This document shows, piece by piece, positions 38,216 to 46,672 of a DNA stretch of 64,000 bases. Numbering within the stretch: the first letter of the stretch is position 1; each line of letters begins with the position of its first letter. Position numbers and translations under genes: made by a program. This DNA is from Sedimenticola sp. (lineage in GTDB: Bacteria > Pseudomonadota > Gammaproteobacteria > Chromatiales > Chromatiaceae): positions 248,001-312,000 of the forward strand of contig JAMOLT010000010.1 in NCBI GenBank assembly GCA_027068915.1, written 5' to 3'. Under the pieces are notes generated by a model, which ran no database searches, was not told the DNA's origin, and saw only the letters and a list, made by a program, of their open reading frames with translations.

Positions 38216-38368
38216 TTAGCCTGCTGGGGTCAAATCCAGATTCAAGGGCAATCCCTGCATACCCATGACAAGATGATCCAGCCCGTAAAAGAACGCCAGC
38301 ATGATGGCAATGGCAATCACCACTGCCGCCAACTGGCTGGCAATTCCCGTATTGTTCTGTTGTTCCAT
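38216..38368 (-). CDS. Small single-span membrane protein (oxidase-associated), 50 aa
   Basis: 50 residues: MEQQNNTGIASQLAAV..., one membrane helix (AAVVIAIAIMLAFFYGLDHLV) and a short polar tail ending DLTPAG. A GGAG-like site (GGAGGG) precedes the ATG and the stop is 4 bp before the CydA-like gene. The size, single helix and position resemble the fourth subunits (CcoQ, CydX) of terminal oxidases. No family assignment from sequence. Confidence 0.7.
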   Translation of the reverse strand: MEQQNNTGIASQLAAVVIAIAIMLAFFYGLDHLVMGMQGLPLNLDLTPAG

Positions 38369-38381
38369 TTTTCCCTCCGCC

Positions 38382-38534
38382 CTAGCCGTGGCTGGCTGTT
38401 ACGCCGCCGGAATAGATCAGCAGCCAGTAGAAAAAAACCAGTAGCGCAATCAAGGTGCCAAAAAAAAGCTTTTTTCCCCAATTGTTTTGCTCCCCTGATG
38501 GCGGGGATTTCACTTCCTCTGGTAACTCGGCCAT
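38382..38534 (-). CDS. Small single-span membrane protein, first gene of oxidase operon, 50 aa
   Basis: 50 residues starting MAELPEEVKSPPSGEQNNWG with one C-terminal helix (LFFGTLIALLVFFYWLLIYSGG). AGGAG lies 8 bp before the ATG at 38534. An ATG at 38555 would add seven residues (MSVRRFS). The sigma-54 promoter candidate at 38593-38608 would start transcription about 50 bp upstream. It is separated by 13 bp from the second small membrane gene. Probably an accessory subunit of the CydA-like complex. Confidence 0.7.
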   Translation of the reverse strand: MAELPEEVKSPPSGEQNNWGKKLFFGTLIALLVFFYWLLIYSGGVTASHG

Positions 38535-38592
38535 GCTGAATCTCCTGACGGACATATAAAGAGCGACTACGGTGCGCCTCCCAGTGATGGTT

Positions 38593-38608
38593 AGCAAAAA
38601 CCAAGCCA
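38593..38608 (-). promoter_or_regulatory. Sigma-54 promoter candidate for the oxidase operon
   Basis: The minus strand reads TGGCTTGGTTTTTGCT, matching TGGCAC-N5-TTGCW with GG and GC separated by exactly 10 bp. Its predicted transcription start falls near 38580, a few tens of bp before the first small gene. Motif match by eye. Confidence 0.65.
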
Positions 38609-38706
38609 ACAGCATGGAGTAGACAATAACCCATTGAAAAGCACCGTAGCCGGGCAAATGACAACACCCATGGGTGCTTACGGGATCAGCATTTTCCCTG
38701 CATTCT

Positions 38707-38721
38707 TGAACAAAGCATTCA
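38707..38721. promoter_or_regulatory. Activator-site dyad TGAAC-N5-ATTCA
   Basis: TGAACAAAGCATTCA, a 15-bp dyad with the same layout as the one at 38857. It lies about 100 bp upstream of the minus-strand sigma-54 promoter and about 210 bp upstream of the plus-strand one, as expected for NtrC-type enhancers. A related half-site (TGAACGAAATCCTTCA) follows at 38737. Confidence 0.5.
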
Positions 38722-38856
38722 CACCAATAGAACAGCTGAACGAAATCCTTCAAATTTCATTGGCATTTGCGCTGTTCAGACTCGCACCGACAAAAGCAAA
38801 CCCGACGCCCAATATTGCACATATCGATGCATCCAGAAGGTATCACGGCAGGTTAT

Positions 38857-38871
38857 TGAACGATGCGTTCA
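38857..38871. promoter_or_regulatory. Activator-site dyad TGAAC-N5-GTTCA
   Basis: TGAACGATGCGTTCA, a 15-bp dyad (arms TGAACG/CGTTCA) 62 bp before the plus-strand -24 element. It shares TGAAC-N2-N-GC-TTCA with the dyad at 38707. Candidate enhancer for the sigma-54 activator encoded at 51001. Confidence 0.5.
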
Positions 38872-38932
38872 GCTCCTCCTGTGGCATATCACCCGACACC
38901 CCCATGAACAAGCACATTTTCGGCCTCCTGCA

Positions 38933-38948
38933 TGGCATGAAAACTGCA
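38933..38948 (+). promoter_or_regulatory. Sigma-54 promoter candidate for the HEAT-repeat operon
   Basis: TGGCATGAAAACTGCA, close to TGGCACGN4TTGCA, with the invariant GG and GC 10 bp apart, followed by TAATTTTTT. The predicted start near 38960 leaves a roughly 35-bp leader before the ATG at 38994. Confidence 0.65.
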
Positions 38949-38993
38949 TAATTTTTTAACCCAGACCCGTCACAGGAATTTCGGAACAAAACC

Positions 38994-41390
38994 ATGACAA
39001 CATACAGAGAAACCGTGGACACCTTGTGCCAGCTTGTTCAAACTGGTGATGAAGCAGATCGCTGCTATGCAGCCCGCACCCTGGGTCTGCTGGGAGATAC
39101 GGCATCCATTGAAACCCTGATTGAACACCTCAGGGATGAGGATCTGGACGTTGCCATCGATGCCGCAGAGGCATTGGGAAATATTGGCTCGCCAAAAGCG
39201 GTGCCAGCATTGGTCGAATCCCTGGAGAACGACCCCAGTGGTGAGGTGTGCACCATGGTGACTGTTGCACTCGGCAAGATCGGGGACACCGATACCATCG
39301 ACCCCCTGTTGAAAATCTGCCTGGAGCGCCCGGAAAACATGGAATGGAACGATGACTGGGACACCTGGTGGGATGTGCAGAAGGCCGCTGTTCACGCACT
39401 GGGAACGCTACAGGCGGAAAAGGCGGTTGATCGTCTGGCTGCTCTCATTGGTGATGAAACCCAGCAGGACATGGAACCCGATATTCTCAATACCCTGATC
39501 CGGATATCCAGCAAGGGCGAAGCCCGGGTCATTGAGCGGCTGCAAAACCAGGACAGCACCTCCATTCACCGGCGCAGGGCAGCCCATGCGTTGGCGCGCT
39601 CACCCTCCAGCAATGCAACCAGGGCCTTGGGGCGTGCGCTGACGGATCCCGCCGCCGACGTGCGTGCAGAAGCGGCCTTGTCCCTTTCCGCACAAAACGC
39701 TATTTCCTACCTCAGTGCCCTGACCCTGCTGTTGCGCGACCCTGACAACCAAGTACGCCAGGCATCGCTCAAGGCCGTTACCCGACTGGCGCAGAACAGC
39801 GACAATGCACCGGACATCGAAGAAGCATTCCAGGACATGCTGGCTGACCCCGACCCTGAAGTGCGTGCCATTCTGTACTCCATGCTGTTGCCCGTTGTTG
39901 CCGACAACCCACTGTCGGAAGAAAATTTTCAGGTAGTGCTCAATCACATCTGCGATGCCGCTGCCGAAACGGCTGCTGCTGCCTGCGCCCTCCTCGGGGC
40001 CAACGGGGACATATCCGCCATCGCACACCTGCTGGAGATAGTAGCCGACAGCAGCGCCCATCCCATGGTGCGAAAAGAGGCTGCCACAGCCATTGGTAGC
40101 CTGGGGCAGATCGATGCACAAGTACTCGGCACGCTGGAAAAGGCCATTACGGATGAACAGCAGGTGGTGCGCCTGGCAGCCCTGGCAGCCTTGATGGAGC
40201 TGGAAAAGACCGGCCTGATTGTACAGCCGGATGATGAAGAGACACCACTATCCCGGCCCCTGGATCTGATCATGGGTGCATTGAACGGAGAAATCACCGT
40301 TCCGGAACCGCCGACCGCCACCGCCCCCGTGGAAGTGACCCTGGACACCAGCGTCGAAGGCGGGGAAGATTTGCACAATAACGAGGAAAACCTGCCAGAA
40401 GCATCAAAACCAGCAGAAGCTGACCTCGATCTACCGGAAACACCTGCCCAAATCGTCACCGAAGGCGAAGTTGCGCCCGCCATGTCCACCCTGGATGCGA
40501 TCAGCATGGCAAATGTGGAAACCATGCTTGCCACGCCGCGTCCGGTAGAGGATATCCAGGACGAAGCCACCTCGGAATACATGAAAATCGTTGAAGACAA
40601 CAAGGAGCTTATGCGGCGCATGCGCTCTAACCGCAAAATCGACGCGCAGCAGGATATACGCCGGCTGGCGGCGCATGTGCTTGCAGATATCGACGAGGCA
40701 GAGGTACTGCAAACCCTGATCCAGGCGCTCAATGACGATGCCGCCCCAGTACGCCGGGAAGCAGCAGAGTCCATCGGCATCATGGCGCAGCGCAACCCGC
40801 TGCTTGCCGACCTGTCCGACGCCGTCGGCACCCTGATCACCCAACTGGCCATTGGCGATCTGGATCAGAAAATTGCCAGCGCCAGAGCACTGAGCCATAT
40901 CGGCAACCGAGCAGCTCTGGTTCCATTGGTGGAAACACTGAAAGCCCCGGAATTCACCCTGCGCATCCAGGCTATTGATGCCCTGGTACATCTATCTCTC
41001 AACAGCCAGGATCCGCTCAAGGCGGATCACATGGTTGTACGCGATGTCCCAGCCCTGAGCATTGCCCGCAGACTCATGGAATGCCTGGAAGACAGTGAAA
41101 TGGGCGTGCGCGTCACTTCAGCCAAAGGGCTGGCGAGGCTGCTGAAGCCTTTGCAGGAGGAATCATTTACCCGCAAAGCAGTCGAAAAGATTATCGATGG
41201 CGTTACCATGGGCACCGGAGAAGAAGCAAGGCTGATTGGCCGTGCGCTACGCCAGTTCGATACCGACCTTGCCAACAGCATATTGCTGGCAAACCTCAAG
41301 CAGGCTGACGACAGCGTCAAACGCAGCGTATATATTGAAATGATAGAAGAATTGCTGACTGCACAGGACAATCCTGAACAGGCAGCCTGA
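38994..41390 (+). CDS. Large HEAT-repeat protein
   Basis: 798 residues made almost wholly of HEAT/PBS-lyase-type repeats (for example CYAARTLGLLGDTASIETLIEHL, AIDAAEALGNIGSPKAVPALVESL, VRRAAAHALARS-like units and a second block after residue 560). The block at about residues 405-530 between the two arrays is acidic and probably disordered. No signal peptide, so it is cytoplasmic. HEAT scaffolds of this kind can bind partner proteins or tetrapyrroles (PBS-lyase relatives attach bilins). First gene behind the plus-strand sigma-54 promoter and 24 bp before the cupredoxin-like gene. Confidence 0.85.
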   Translation: MTTYRETVDTLCQLVQTGDEADRCYAARTLGLLGDTASIETLIEHLRDEDLDVAIDAAEALGNIGSPKAVPALVESLENDPSGEVCTMVTVALGKIGDTDTIDPLLKICLERPENMEWNDDWDTWWDVQKAAVHALGTLQAEKAVDRLAALIGDETQQDMEPDILNTLIRISSKGEARVIERLQNQDSTSIHRRRAAHALARSPSSNATRALGRALTDPAADVRAEAALSLSAQNAISYLSALTLLLRDPDNQVRQASLKAVTRLAQNSDNAPDIEEAFQDMLADPDPEVRAILYSMLLPVVADNPLSEENFQVVLNHICDAAAETAAAACALLGANGDISAIAHLLEIVADSSAHPMVRKEAATAIGSLGQIDAQVLGTLEKAITDEQQVVRLAALAALMELEKTGLIVQPDDEETPLSRPLDLIMGALNGEITVPEPPTATAPVEVTLDTSVEGGEDLHNNEENLPEASKPAEADLDLPETPAQIVTEGEVAPAMSTLDAISMANVETMLATPRPVEDIQDEATSEYMKIVEDNKELMRRMRSNRKIDAQQDIRRLAAHVLADIDEAEVLQTLIQALNDDAAPVRREAAESIGIMAQRNPLLADLSDAVGTLITQLAIGDLDQKIASARALSHIGNRAALVPLVETLKAPEFTLRIQAIDALVHLSLNSQDPLKADHMVVRDVPALSIARRLMECLEDSEMGVRVTSAKGLARLLKPLQEESFTRKAVEKIIDGVTMGTGEEARLIGRALRQFDTDLANSILLANLKQADDSVKRSVYIEMIEELLTAQDNPEQAA

Positions 41391-41413
41391 AACCATACCC
41401 AGGAGACAGCACC

Positions 41414-42154
41414 ATGAAAAAAGCACTCGTTACCCTCAGCATTGCCGGTCTTTGCGCCTTGCCCCTGGCGAGTCAGGCAGCCTACAAGGAGACCAGCGTT
41501 TCCAACGGCGGAACCATTACCGGTAGCGTGAAATTTGCAGGCAAGGATCGCCCACCAAAGACATACACCATTTCCAAGGACAACGACGTATGTGGCACCG
41601 GAGTGCGCGAGATCGACTTTGTACGGGTGGAAAACGGCCATCTGATGGATACCGTGGTGTATCTGGAGAAGGTCAAGGAAGGCAAGCTCTTCCCTGCTGA
41701 TGTAGGCGACGCCACCATTGACCAGAAGGGCTGCGAGTTCAAACCCTTTCTCCAGGTGATGAAAAACAAGGCGGTTCTTTCTGCCGTAAACGATGATCCC
41801 ATCCTGCATAATATTCACACCTATGAACTGATACGTGGTGACGCCAAGGGGCCGAAAAAAACCCTGACCAATGTCAGTCAGCCCAAACCAGGCGTAGTGA
41901 AATCCACGATCAAGGTCAAGAAGGGACCCGCCATGAAAGTGGAATGCGATGCCCACGACTTCATGCACGGATTTGTCTTCATTGCCAAAAATCCGTACTT
42001 TGCCAAAGTTGCGGATGATGGCAGCTTCACCATCAAAGATGTTCCCCCGGGAAAATACACCATCAAAGCCTGGCATGGCATGCTGAAGAACCAGAAAGCC
42101 AAAGTGACCGTGGATGCCAGCGGCACTGCTACCGTTGACTTCACTTTCAAGTAA
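41414..42154 (+). CDS. Exported cupredoxin/carboxypeptidase-regulatory-like protein
   Basis: 246 residues with signal peptide MKKALVTLSIAGLCALPLASQA. A cupredoxin-type C-terminus is visible: MKVECDAHDFMHGFVFIAKNPYFAKV, with Cys, two His and Met as possible copper ligands, then GSFTIKDVPPGKYTIKAWHG, the regulatory-like beta domain. An upstream His lies in ILHNIHTYEL. This architecture occurs in periplasmic proteins near cytochromes and methanol/methylamine systems. A copper-handling or electron-transfer role beside a Sco-equipped oxidase is plausible. AGGAGA precedes the ATG. Confidence 0.8.
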   Translation: MKKALVTLSIAGLCALPLASQAAYKETSVSNGGTITGSVKFAGKDRPPKTYTISKDNDVCGTGVREIDFVRVENGHLMDTVVYLEKVKEGKLFPADVGDATIDQKGCEFKPFLQVMKNKAVLSAVNDDPILHNIHTYELIRGDAKGPKKTLTNVSQPKPGVVKSTIKVKKGPAMKVECDAHDFMHGFVFIAKNPYFAKVADDGSFTIKDVPPGKYTIKAWHGMLKNQKAKVTVDASGTATVDFTFK

Positions 42155-42160
42155 GCCGAC

Positions 42161-42289
42161 ATGAAGTCAGCAACAGTGGCCACAAAACAAAAATGGCGAC
42201 CCAGCCTTTTGGACGGCATGGCTATTATCGGCGGCATCATTAATCTGGTGGTCATCGGTTACATTGTCGGTTACTGGTTATTGCATTGA
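42161..42289 (+). CDS. Small membrane protein, 42 aa
   Basis: MKSATVATKQKWRPSLLDG, then one hydrophobic helix (MAIIGGIINLVVIGYIVGYWLLH), starting 6 bp after the cupredoxin-like stop. The ribosome site is weak (AAG only), but codon use, tight spacing and a clear transmembrane helix support it. It resembles in size the two small proteins at the head of the oxidase operon. Family unknown. Confidence 0.6.
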   Translation: MKSATVATKQKWRPSLLDGMAIIGGIINLVVIGYIVGYWLLH

Positions 42290-42290
42290 T

Positions 42291-42340
42291 ATTCACCCGG
42301 CATCGACCTCCTGCCCAGCCCCTGTTGATGCCGGGTGAAT
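42291..42340. terminator. 13-bp hairpin after the small membrane gene
   Basis: TTCACCCGGCATC pairs with GATGCCGGGTGAA across a 22-nt loop, directly after the stop at 42289. Only AATAAAG follows, no U-run, so it may be a processing or stability hairpin separating the first three genes from the rest. Confidence 0.5.
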
Positions 42341-42372
42341 AAAGCAAGCACATTATCTCACCCCACCTGAGC

Positions 42373-42415
42373 CAGCCGTGAATTGCCATGTCAACAAATC
42401 ACGGCTGATTTTTTT
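42373..42415 (+). terminator. Rho-independent terminator just upstream of the USP-PCP gene
   Basis: CAGCCGTGA pairs with TCACGGCTG across a 17-nt loop and is followed by ATTTTTTT. It ends only 14 bp before the next ATG. That position would block read-through from the HEAT operon unless it acts as an attenuator. Confidence 0.7.
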
Positions 42416-42429
42416 AGGCAGATCCGCTT

Positions 42430-44661
42430 ATGAATGCACGAGCACAAGACAAAACCGAACCAACGCCTGCACTGCCCGGCTACTCGTCCATCCTGCTGGC
42501 TGTGGATTCCTCAGATCATGCCAATCGGGGAACCCTGGAGGCCATTGCCCTGGCGGGGCATTGCCAGGCGCAGCTTACAGCGGCTCATGTATACGCCGCA
42601 AAGCTCCATGATGCACGGTTTCGGCAAATGGAAGGCGGGCTCCCGGAACAGTTTCGTGAGGAGCAGGAACTGGAGCGCCAGCGCGATGTGCATGATGATC
42701 TGATCACCCGGGGACTGTCGATTATTACCGACTCCTATCTGGACCAGGTGGAAACCGCCGCTGGAGAGAAGCTGCAGGTGCAACGCCGCTCCCTGGAAGG
42801 AAAAAACTACCGCGAACTGGTGAATGAAGCCAACAGCGGCAACTACGATTTGCTGATCATGGGAGCCCTTGGCCTTGGCGCTGTCAAGGGCAGCCGTCTG
42901 GGCACGGTCTGTCAGCGGGTATCGCGGCGCAGCAACATCGACACCCTGATCATCAAAGACCCCGTCCGCCAACTCGGTGACGGACCAATCGTAGTAGGCG
43001 TAGATGGTTCTGCAAAATCCTACGGCGGCCTGCTCACCGCCCTGAATCTGGCGAAAACCTGGGGCGCAGAAATAAAGGTGGTATCCGCATTCGACCCCTA
43101 TTATCACTATGTCGCTTTCAACCGCATTGCCGGGGTATTATCGGAAGAAGCGGGCAAGGTATTCAAATTTCAGGAGCAGGAAAAGCTCCACGAGGAAATC
43201 ATCGACTCCGGCCTGGCAAAGATCTACCAGGGACACCTGTCCGTGGTGCAGTCCATCGCCACAGACTACGGCATGGAAGTGGAAACCATACTGCTGGACG
43301 GCAAGCCCCACGAAGTCATCAACCGCTACCTGCACGAGATCAAACCTTCCCTACTGGTACTGGGAACCACCGGCATCCACGCCGACCCGGAACTGGACAT
43401 TGGCGGAAACACCGAGTATCTGCTTAACGATGCTCCCTGCGCTGTACTGCTCAGCCAGCGTAAGCACCAGCCCCAGGTGGACAGGCTGGCATCCGTGAGC
43501 ACATCCTGGACCCACGAAGCGGAAACCCGCATGGAACGGGTGCCCTCATTCGTGCGCAGCATGGCGCGCATGGCCATCCTGCGCTACGCCCAGGAAAAAG
43601 GCCATACCGTCATCACCGAGAGTATCGTCGAAGAAGCCACCGCCCAACTCATGCCCGGCCACGCAGAGCAGGCCATGGGAGAAATCGTCGAAGCCTATGA
43701 TCGTGGCGACCTCAAGCGCAAGCCCGAAGCACACAGCATCATGCGCTGGAGCGAAGCAGCCACCGCGCTACTGCTCACCATCAAGGATCTCAGCCTGCGC
43801 GGCAACCTGAGCATGCGGGCAGAAAAGAAAGCCCGCAGCACAGGCAGTCAGGTCGTGGAGGCCACACACATACAGGCCTTTCTTGACGAGAACGTCCCTG
43901 TTGCCCGCTTTCAGCCGGGAACAGAAGCAGCCGCCCTTCCTGGCAATCAAGACACCGTAGATCTCCAGGCCAACGCAATACAAGCCTCCCTGCAATGGCA
44001 GGCCGCAGCCCTTGCCCGGCTAATGCGCGTACCCGAGGGTTTTATGCGCGACAGCTCCCGGCAGCGTATCGAAAACTACGCAAAAAATCAGGGGCTGACA
44101 GAAATCAGCCTGACAACCGCTGAAGCAGGCCTGGCCGAAGCACGCGAAACCATGGAGGAGCAAATGACTGCCACCTCAGCCACCCAAGAACCCGTCCCGG
44201 ACAGCAATAGTCGCTGCCCCTTCGCCGCAGCCGGAAGAACCGATACGCCGGGCCAGGAATCCAGCTCCACTGCAAAAGTACAATGGGAAAGGGAGGCAGA
44301 AGCCCTGCTGAACAACGTGCCACCAGGGTTCTGTCGCGACATGACCCGCAAGGCGGCTCAGGGAATCGCCGCCCGGAACGACATGAGCATCATCAAACCC
44401 GCATTCGTACAGCAGGTATTGCAAACTTTTCAATCCGGTTCAGAGCAACACAGGGAAACCATGCCCTGGGAAACAGCCGCCAGGGAACGCATCGACAAAG
44501 CGCCGGATATGGTGCGCGGCATGCTGATCAAGGAAATCGAAGACTGGAGCCAACGCAACGGCCTGCAAAGAGTAACCGAAGAGTCGGTAAATGCCGTGAA
44601 GGCCATCTGGATGGAACGCGGCGTTTTTCACCTCAACCCTGATGACTCCCGCAATGGATAA
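42430..44661 (+). CDS. Tandem universal-stress protein fused to five PCP_red-like repeats
   Basis: 743 residues. Two UspA domains span about 18-180 (ILLAVDSSDHANRG; LLIMGALGLGAVKGSRLGTVCQRVSRRS) and 185-345 (IVVGVDGSAKSYGG; LVLGTTGIHADPEL), both with partial ATP-loop features. After them come five repeats, each opening with Trp, near residues 360 (WTHEAETRMERVPSFVR), 439, 522 (WQAAALARLMRVPEGF), 618 (WEREAEALLNNVPPGF) and 679 (WETAARERIDKAPDMVR). These match the proto-chlorophyllide-reductase (PCP_red, BchB/ChlB C-terminal) module. Such modules touch tetrapyrroles in the dark protochlorophyllide reductase, so a porphyrin-binding or scaffold role is inferred. The stop overlaps the radical SAM gene. 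Confidence 0.8.
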   Translation: MNARAQDKTEPTPALPGYSSILLAVDSSDHANRGTLEAIALAGHCQAQLTAAHVYAAKLHDARFRQMEGGLPEQFREEQELERQRDVHDDLITRGLSIITDSYLDQVETAAGEKLQVQRRSLEGKNYRELVNEANSGNYDLLIMGALGLGAVKGSRLGTVCQRVSRRSNIDTLIIKDPVRQLGDGPIVVGVDGSAKSYGGLLTALNLAKTWGAEIKVVSAFDPYYHYVAFNRIAGVLSEEAGKVFKFQEQEKLHEEIIDSGLAKIYQGHLSVVQSIATDYGMEVETILLDGKPHEVINRYLHEIKPSLLVLGTTGIHADPELDIGGNTEYLLNDAPCAVLLSQRKHQPQVDRLASVSTSWTHEAETRMERVPSFVRSMARMAILRYAQEKGHTVITESIVEEATAQLMPGHAEQAMGEIVEAYDRGDLKRKPEAHSIMRWSEAATALLLTIKDLSLRGNLSMRAEKKARSTGSQVVEATHIQAFLDENVPVARFQPGTEAAALPGNQDTVDLQANAIQASLQWQAAALARLMRVPEGFMRDSSRQRIENYAKNQGLTEISLTTAEAGLAEARETMEEQMTATSATQEPVPDSNSRCPFAAAGRTDTPGQESSSTAKVQWEREAEALLNNVPPGFCRDMTRKAAQGIAARNDMSIIKPAFVQQVLQTFQSGSEQHRETMPWETAARERIDKAPDMVRGMLIKEIEDWSQRNGLQRVTEESVNAVKAIWMERGVFHLNPDDSRNG

Positions 44662-46669
44662 CGATCTGTTTCTCATCGCCGTCAACCTGACGCGCCGCTG
44701 TAACCTGGCTTGCACCCATTGCTACATGGACGCCGAAACCCGGGACGCCGGGGGTGACGAGGAACTCAGCACCGCGGAAGTCAAAAACCTGCTGGATGAA
44801 ATTGCATCCCGCAGCAATGAAACCATGGTGGTACTTACCGGCGGCGAACCTCTGCTGCGGCGAGATCTGGAAACCCTGGTCGCCCACGGCAGTCAATTGG
44901 GGCTTTCCATCGTGGTGGGCACCAACGGCGTACTGCTCAGCGAAGCCCGGGTACGAACCCTGAAAGCCGCCGGCGCACTGGGCATGGGAATCAGCCTGGA
45001 TTCCCTGGATCCCGAAAGCCACGACAGTTTTCGCGGCTGCCCCGGAAGCTGGGAAAAAACCCTGGCGGGCATGGATCACTGCCGCCAGCATGCACTGCCC
45101 TTTCAGGTGCATTTTTCCGTCACCGAGAAAAATGCCCATGAAGTGCAACCCATGATCGACTTCGCCCAAGCCAGCGGCGCGCATGTGCTGAATATCTTTT
45201 TTCTGGTCTGCACCGGCCGGGGTGAATCCATGTCCGACATCAGCCCGGCGCGCTATGAACAGGTGCTGAAACAACTGGTGGAAGCCCAGGAAAACACCCG
45301 GGATCTGATTATCCGCGCCCGCTGTGCGCCCCACTACAAGCGCGTGGCCTACGAACACGATCCGGAATCCCCCCTCACCCGCGCCCAGGGCTATGAGGGC
45401 GGCGGTTGCCTGGCGGGCATCCACTATTGCCGCATCACCCCCGAGGGGGGCGTTACCGCCTGCCCGTACATCCCCGATGAAGAAGGCAGTATCCGCAACC
45501 AGGGGTTCTGGGAAATCTGGGACCAGTCCCCCACCTTCGACCGCTTGCGCAACCCGGAGCTAAAGGGCAAATGCGGAAAATGCGAATACCAGAAGCTCTG
45601 CGGCGGCTGCCGGGCGCGCCCCCTGGCCATGGGCGGAGACATCATGGACGCCGACCCCTGGTGCGGCCACCGTCCCAGCGGCAAGGCCATCATCCAGCCC
45701 CTTGTCGAGCAGAGTGCAGGCACCATAAAGTGGTCGGAAGAAGCCAGCCAACGCCTGCAAAGAGTGCCGGGATTCCTGCGCAAGATGGTACGCAAGCGCG
45801 CCGAATCCCATGTGCAGGGGCTGGGAGAATCCATAGTCACCGTGGAACACCTGAGTACGCTCGCAGCCAATCGCTTCGGCGACAACTTCCCCATGCAGCG
45901 CCCGGAAACAGACACCGGGGAAAACACCGCCAAAGCACTGGCCTGGACCACGGAAGCCAAAACCTGGCTGAACGAGCTGCCAGGTTTTCTGCGCGAAGGT
46001 ATCGCTACCGTTGCCGAAGACGTGGCGCGCAACGAGGGCCGCCTGGAAGTCAATATCAAGCTGTTGCAGCGTCTGGAAGAAGGTGACAGTAACGAACGCA
46101 AGCTCCCTTGGGAAAACAGCGCTGAAGCACTACTGGATGAACTACTGGAAAAACGCTCCCCCGCCGCCGCCATGTTTGTAAAACCCAGCATGCAGGCCGC
46201 CGCCGAGCGCGAGGCCAAGCGCCGCAGCGCCATCGTCGTCACCCGGGAAGACGTGGAAAAGGTTTTCCATACGGATCTCGCCGGCGTCAACTGGAGCGCC
46301 GAAGCCCTGCACCGGGTGGAATCCGCACCAGATTTCATCCGCGCCGGCATCAAGAAAGCAGCGGAATTCGGCGCCCGTCGCGAAGGCATTGAACTGATCA
46401 CCCCGGAAGACCTGACTCGCTTTCGCAACCGGGCCATGATGAAGGCGGTACGCCGCATGAAGGGTTTTGGCATGCGGGAATTGAACTTCGACGCCTTTGC
46501 TGTTGCAAAACAGAAGGTGCCCCGGCTGAAGGGAAATGAGCAGGCTGCAAAGCGCTTCTCCGAGATCCAGCACTATGTGGAAGCCAGACAGGATCCGGAA
46601 AATGGAGGCCTGGGGCTTCTCGACCGGGAATTGCTGGATAAAATGAAGGCCGAACTGAAAAACAAGTAG
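44642..46669 (+). CDS. Radical SAM/SPASM enzyme fused to PCP_red-like repeats
   Basis: 675 residues. The radical SAM Cys motif is RRCNLACTHCYMD (CxxxCxxC, residues 20-27), with GGEPLLRRDL and VGTNGVLLS following. The second Cys cluster (GGGCLAGIHYC, TACPYIP, CGKCEYQKLCGGC, PWCGH) is a SPASM-type extra Fe-S region as in NirJ/AhbD haem-modifying enzymes. The C-terminal half holds four PCP_red-like repeats, each opening with Trp, near 363 (WSEEASQRLQRVPGFLR), 434, 489 and 550 (WSAEALHRVESAPDFIR). ATG at 44642 or 44654; both overlap the USP gene. I infer a porphyrin or haem side-chain reaction; a peptide substrate is the main alternative. Confidence 0.82.
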   Translation: MTPAMDNDLFLIAVNLTRRCNLACTHCYMDAETRDAGGDEELSTAEVKNLLDEIASRSNETMVVLTGGEPLLRRDLETLVAHGSQLGLSIVVGTNGVLLSEARVRTLKAAGALGMGISLDSLDPESHDSFRGCPGSWEKTLAGMDHCRQHALPFQVHFSVTEKNAHEVQPMIDFAQASGAHVLNIFFLVCTGRGESMSDISPARYEQVLKQLVEAQENTRDLIIRARCAPHYKRVAYEHDPESPLTRAQGYEGGGCLAGIHYCRITPEGGVTACPYIPDEEGSIRNQGFWEIWDQSPTFDRLRNPELKGKCGKCEYQKLCGGCRARPLAMGGDIMDADPWCGHRPSGKAIIQPLVEQSAGTIKWSEEASQRLQRVPGFLRKMVRKRAESHVQGLGESIVTVEHLSTLAANRFGDNFPMQRPETDTGENTAKALAWTTEAKTWLNELPGFLREGIATVAEDVARNEGRLEVNIKLLQRLEEGDSNERKLPWENSAEALLDELLEKRSPAAAMFVKPSMQAAAEREAKRRSAIVVTREDVEKVFHTDLAGVNWSAEALHRVESAPDFIRAGIKKAAEFGARREGIELITPEDLTRFRNRAMMKAVRRMKGFGMRELNFDAFAVAKQKVPRLKGNEQAAKRFSEIQHYVEARQDPENGGLGLLDRELLDKMKAELKNK

Positions 46670-46672
46670 CGG

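Noticed and set aside
38634-38951. Rightward 105-codon frame in the inter-operon gap
   Set aside because: It covers the promoter and dyad region, has no ribosome site or similarity, and its composition is unlike neighbouring genes.
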